DNA of 64,000 nucleotides. Source: Paenirhodobacter populi. GTDB taxonomy: Bacteria > Pseudomonadota > Alphaproteobacteria > Rhodobacterales > Rhodobacteraceae. The position numbers and the translations under genes are program-made. Of this stretch, positions 63,552 to 64,000 are shown in pieces (within the stretch, counting starts at the first letter, position 1; each line of letters opens with the position of its first letter). The notes under the pieces are model-generated. The model was given only the letters and a program-made list of their open reading frames with translations. It did no database searches and was not told where the DNA came from. Where the stretch lies: contig NZ_SAUZ01000011.1 in the NCBI RefSeq assembly GCF_004022215.1, positions 106,396 to 170,395 of the forward strand, given 5' to 3'.

Positions 63552-64000
63552 TCAGAAATGGATGGCGCGGCCGTAGGCGTCGAGGACGGATTCGTGCATG
63601 GCTTCCGAAAGCGTCGGATGCGGGAAGACGGTTTCGATCAGCTCCGCCTCGGTCGTTTCCAGCGTGCGGCCGATGATGTAGCCCTGGATCAGCTCGGTCA
63701 CCTCGGCGCCGACCATGTGGGCGCCCAGAAGCTCGCCGGTTTTCGCGTCGAACACCGTCTTGATCAGCCCCTCGGGTTCGCCAAGCGCGATCGCCTTGCC
63801 GTTGCCGATGAAGGGGAAGCGGCCCACCTTGATCTCATATCCCGCGGCCTTGGCCTTTTCCTCGGTCAGACCGACCGAGGCGACCTGCGGGCTGCAATAG
63901 GTGCAGCCGGCGATGGCGCCCGGCTTGATCGGATGCGGATGGCCGCCCGCGATCAGTTCCGCCACCATGACGCCCTCGTGGCTGGCCTTGTGCGCAAGCC
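63552..64000 (-). CDS. lpdA: Dihydrolipoyl dehydrogenase, C-terminal part (runs off the window)
   Basis: The last 149 or so residues of the FAD enzyme that reoxidises lipoamide in 2-oxoacid dehydrogenase complexes. The frame continues to the window edge (LAHKASHEGVMVAELIAGG). The interface domain shows CSPQVASVGLTEEKAKAAGYEIKVGRFPF, GAHMVGAEVTELIQGYIIGR and the catalytic pair at the end FPHPTLSEAMHESVLDA (HPTLSE). The first two thirds lie beyond 64000. Whether it belongs to the 2-oxoglutarate or pyruvate complex cannot be told here. Confidence 0.93.
   Translation of the reverse strand, partial: LAHKASHEGVMVAELIAGGHPHPIKPGAIAGCTYCSPQVASVGLTEEKAKAAGYEIKVGRFPFIGNGKAIALGEPEGLIKTVFDAKTGELLGAHMVGAEVTELIQGYIIGRTLETTEAELIETVFPHPTLSEAMHESVLDAYGRAIHF

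Overview
The window is a GC-rich, densely packed chromosomal segment of an alphaproteobacterium, most probably a member of the Rhodobacteraceae/Paracoccaceae; the genus cannot be fixed from sequence alone. Supporting signs are the class I lysyl-tRNA synthetase, the zapA/coiled-coil/transketolase block, a GAAC-N7-GAAC LexA box at uvrA as described for Rhodobacter, an ECF sigma/anti-sigma/periplasmic sensor cluster beside an EF-hand protein, and a dispersed intergenic repeat ending in CCCCCGGGATATTTATGGAA. About 60 protein genes are supported. No rRNA, tRNA, CRISPR array or insertion sequence was found.

Layout. 1-1.4 kb: edge of an integrated element (partial ORF, small helix-turn-helix-like protein, tyrosine integrase). 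1.4-3.7 kb: a large right-handed beta-helix, tail-fibre-like protein. 4-14.6 kb: housekeeping and signalling genes: lysK, terB-like, dacB, nadD, an H-NOX-like protein overlapping an HNOBA-GGDEF cyclase, a DUF4153 membrane protein, a HAD phosphatase with a DUF3572 protein, and a PleD-like cyclase. 14.9-17.1 kb: periplasmic sensor / anti-sigma-like / ECF sigma / EF-hand cluster. 17-25 kb: a mixed set of metabolic and unknown genes: Nudix, lipocalin, aldo-keto reductase, CoA transferase, hydroxyacyl-CoA dehydrogenase, FMN reductase, VIT-like transporter and small proteins.

25-38 kb: core genes, mostly on the plus strand: pyrC-pyrE, dnaB behind DnaA boxes, alr-mlaE-mlaF, radA, cvpA, purF, then zapA and tkt. 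38-48.5 kb: DMT exporter, LpxL-like acyltransferase, DUF1223, acnA, mprF, and an HODM/DUF6314 pair. 48.5-64 kb: purB with a small secreted protein, a FliG with no flagellar neighbours, two GAPDH paralogues flanking a 47-aa membrane protein, a Na/Pi cotransporter behind a Pho-box-like site, glycerate kinase, coaD, a CBS protein, the valine-catabolism pair hibch-mmsB, uvrA behind a LexA box, and the 3' end of lpdA.

The most notable signals outside ordinary genes are: (1) nine copies of an intergenic repeat whose variable hairpin keeps pairing by compensatory changes; (2) an H-NOX homologue that appears to have lost every heme-contact residue but stays translationally coupled to a diguanylate cyclase; (3) a PleD-like cyclase lacking both the receiver phospho-Asp and the I-site Arg; (4) a CnrYXH-like ECF system whose sensor has no His or Cys; and (5) a perfect 12-bp operator placed on the -10 of the second gap gene.
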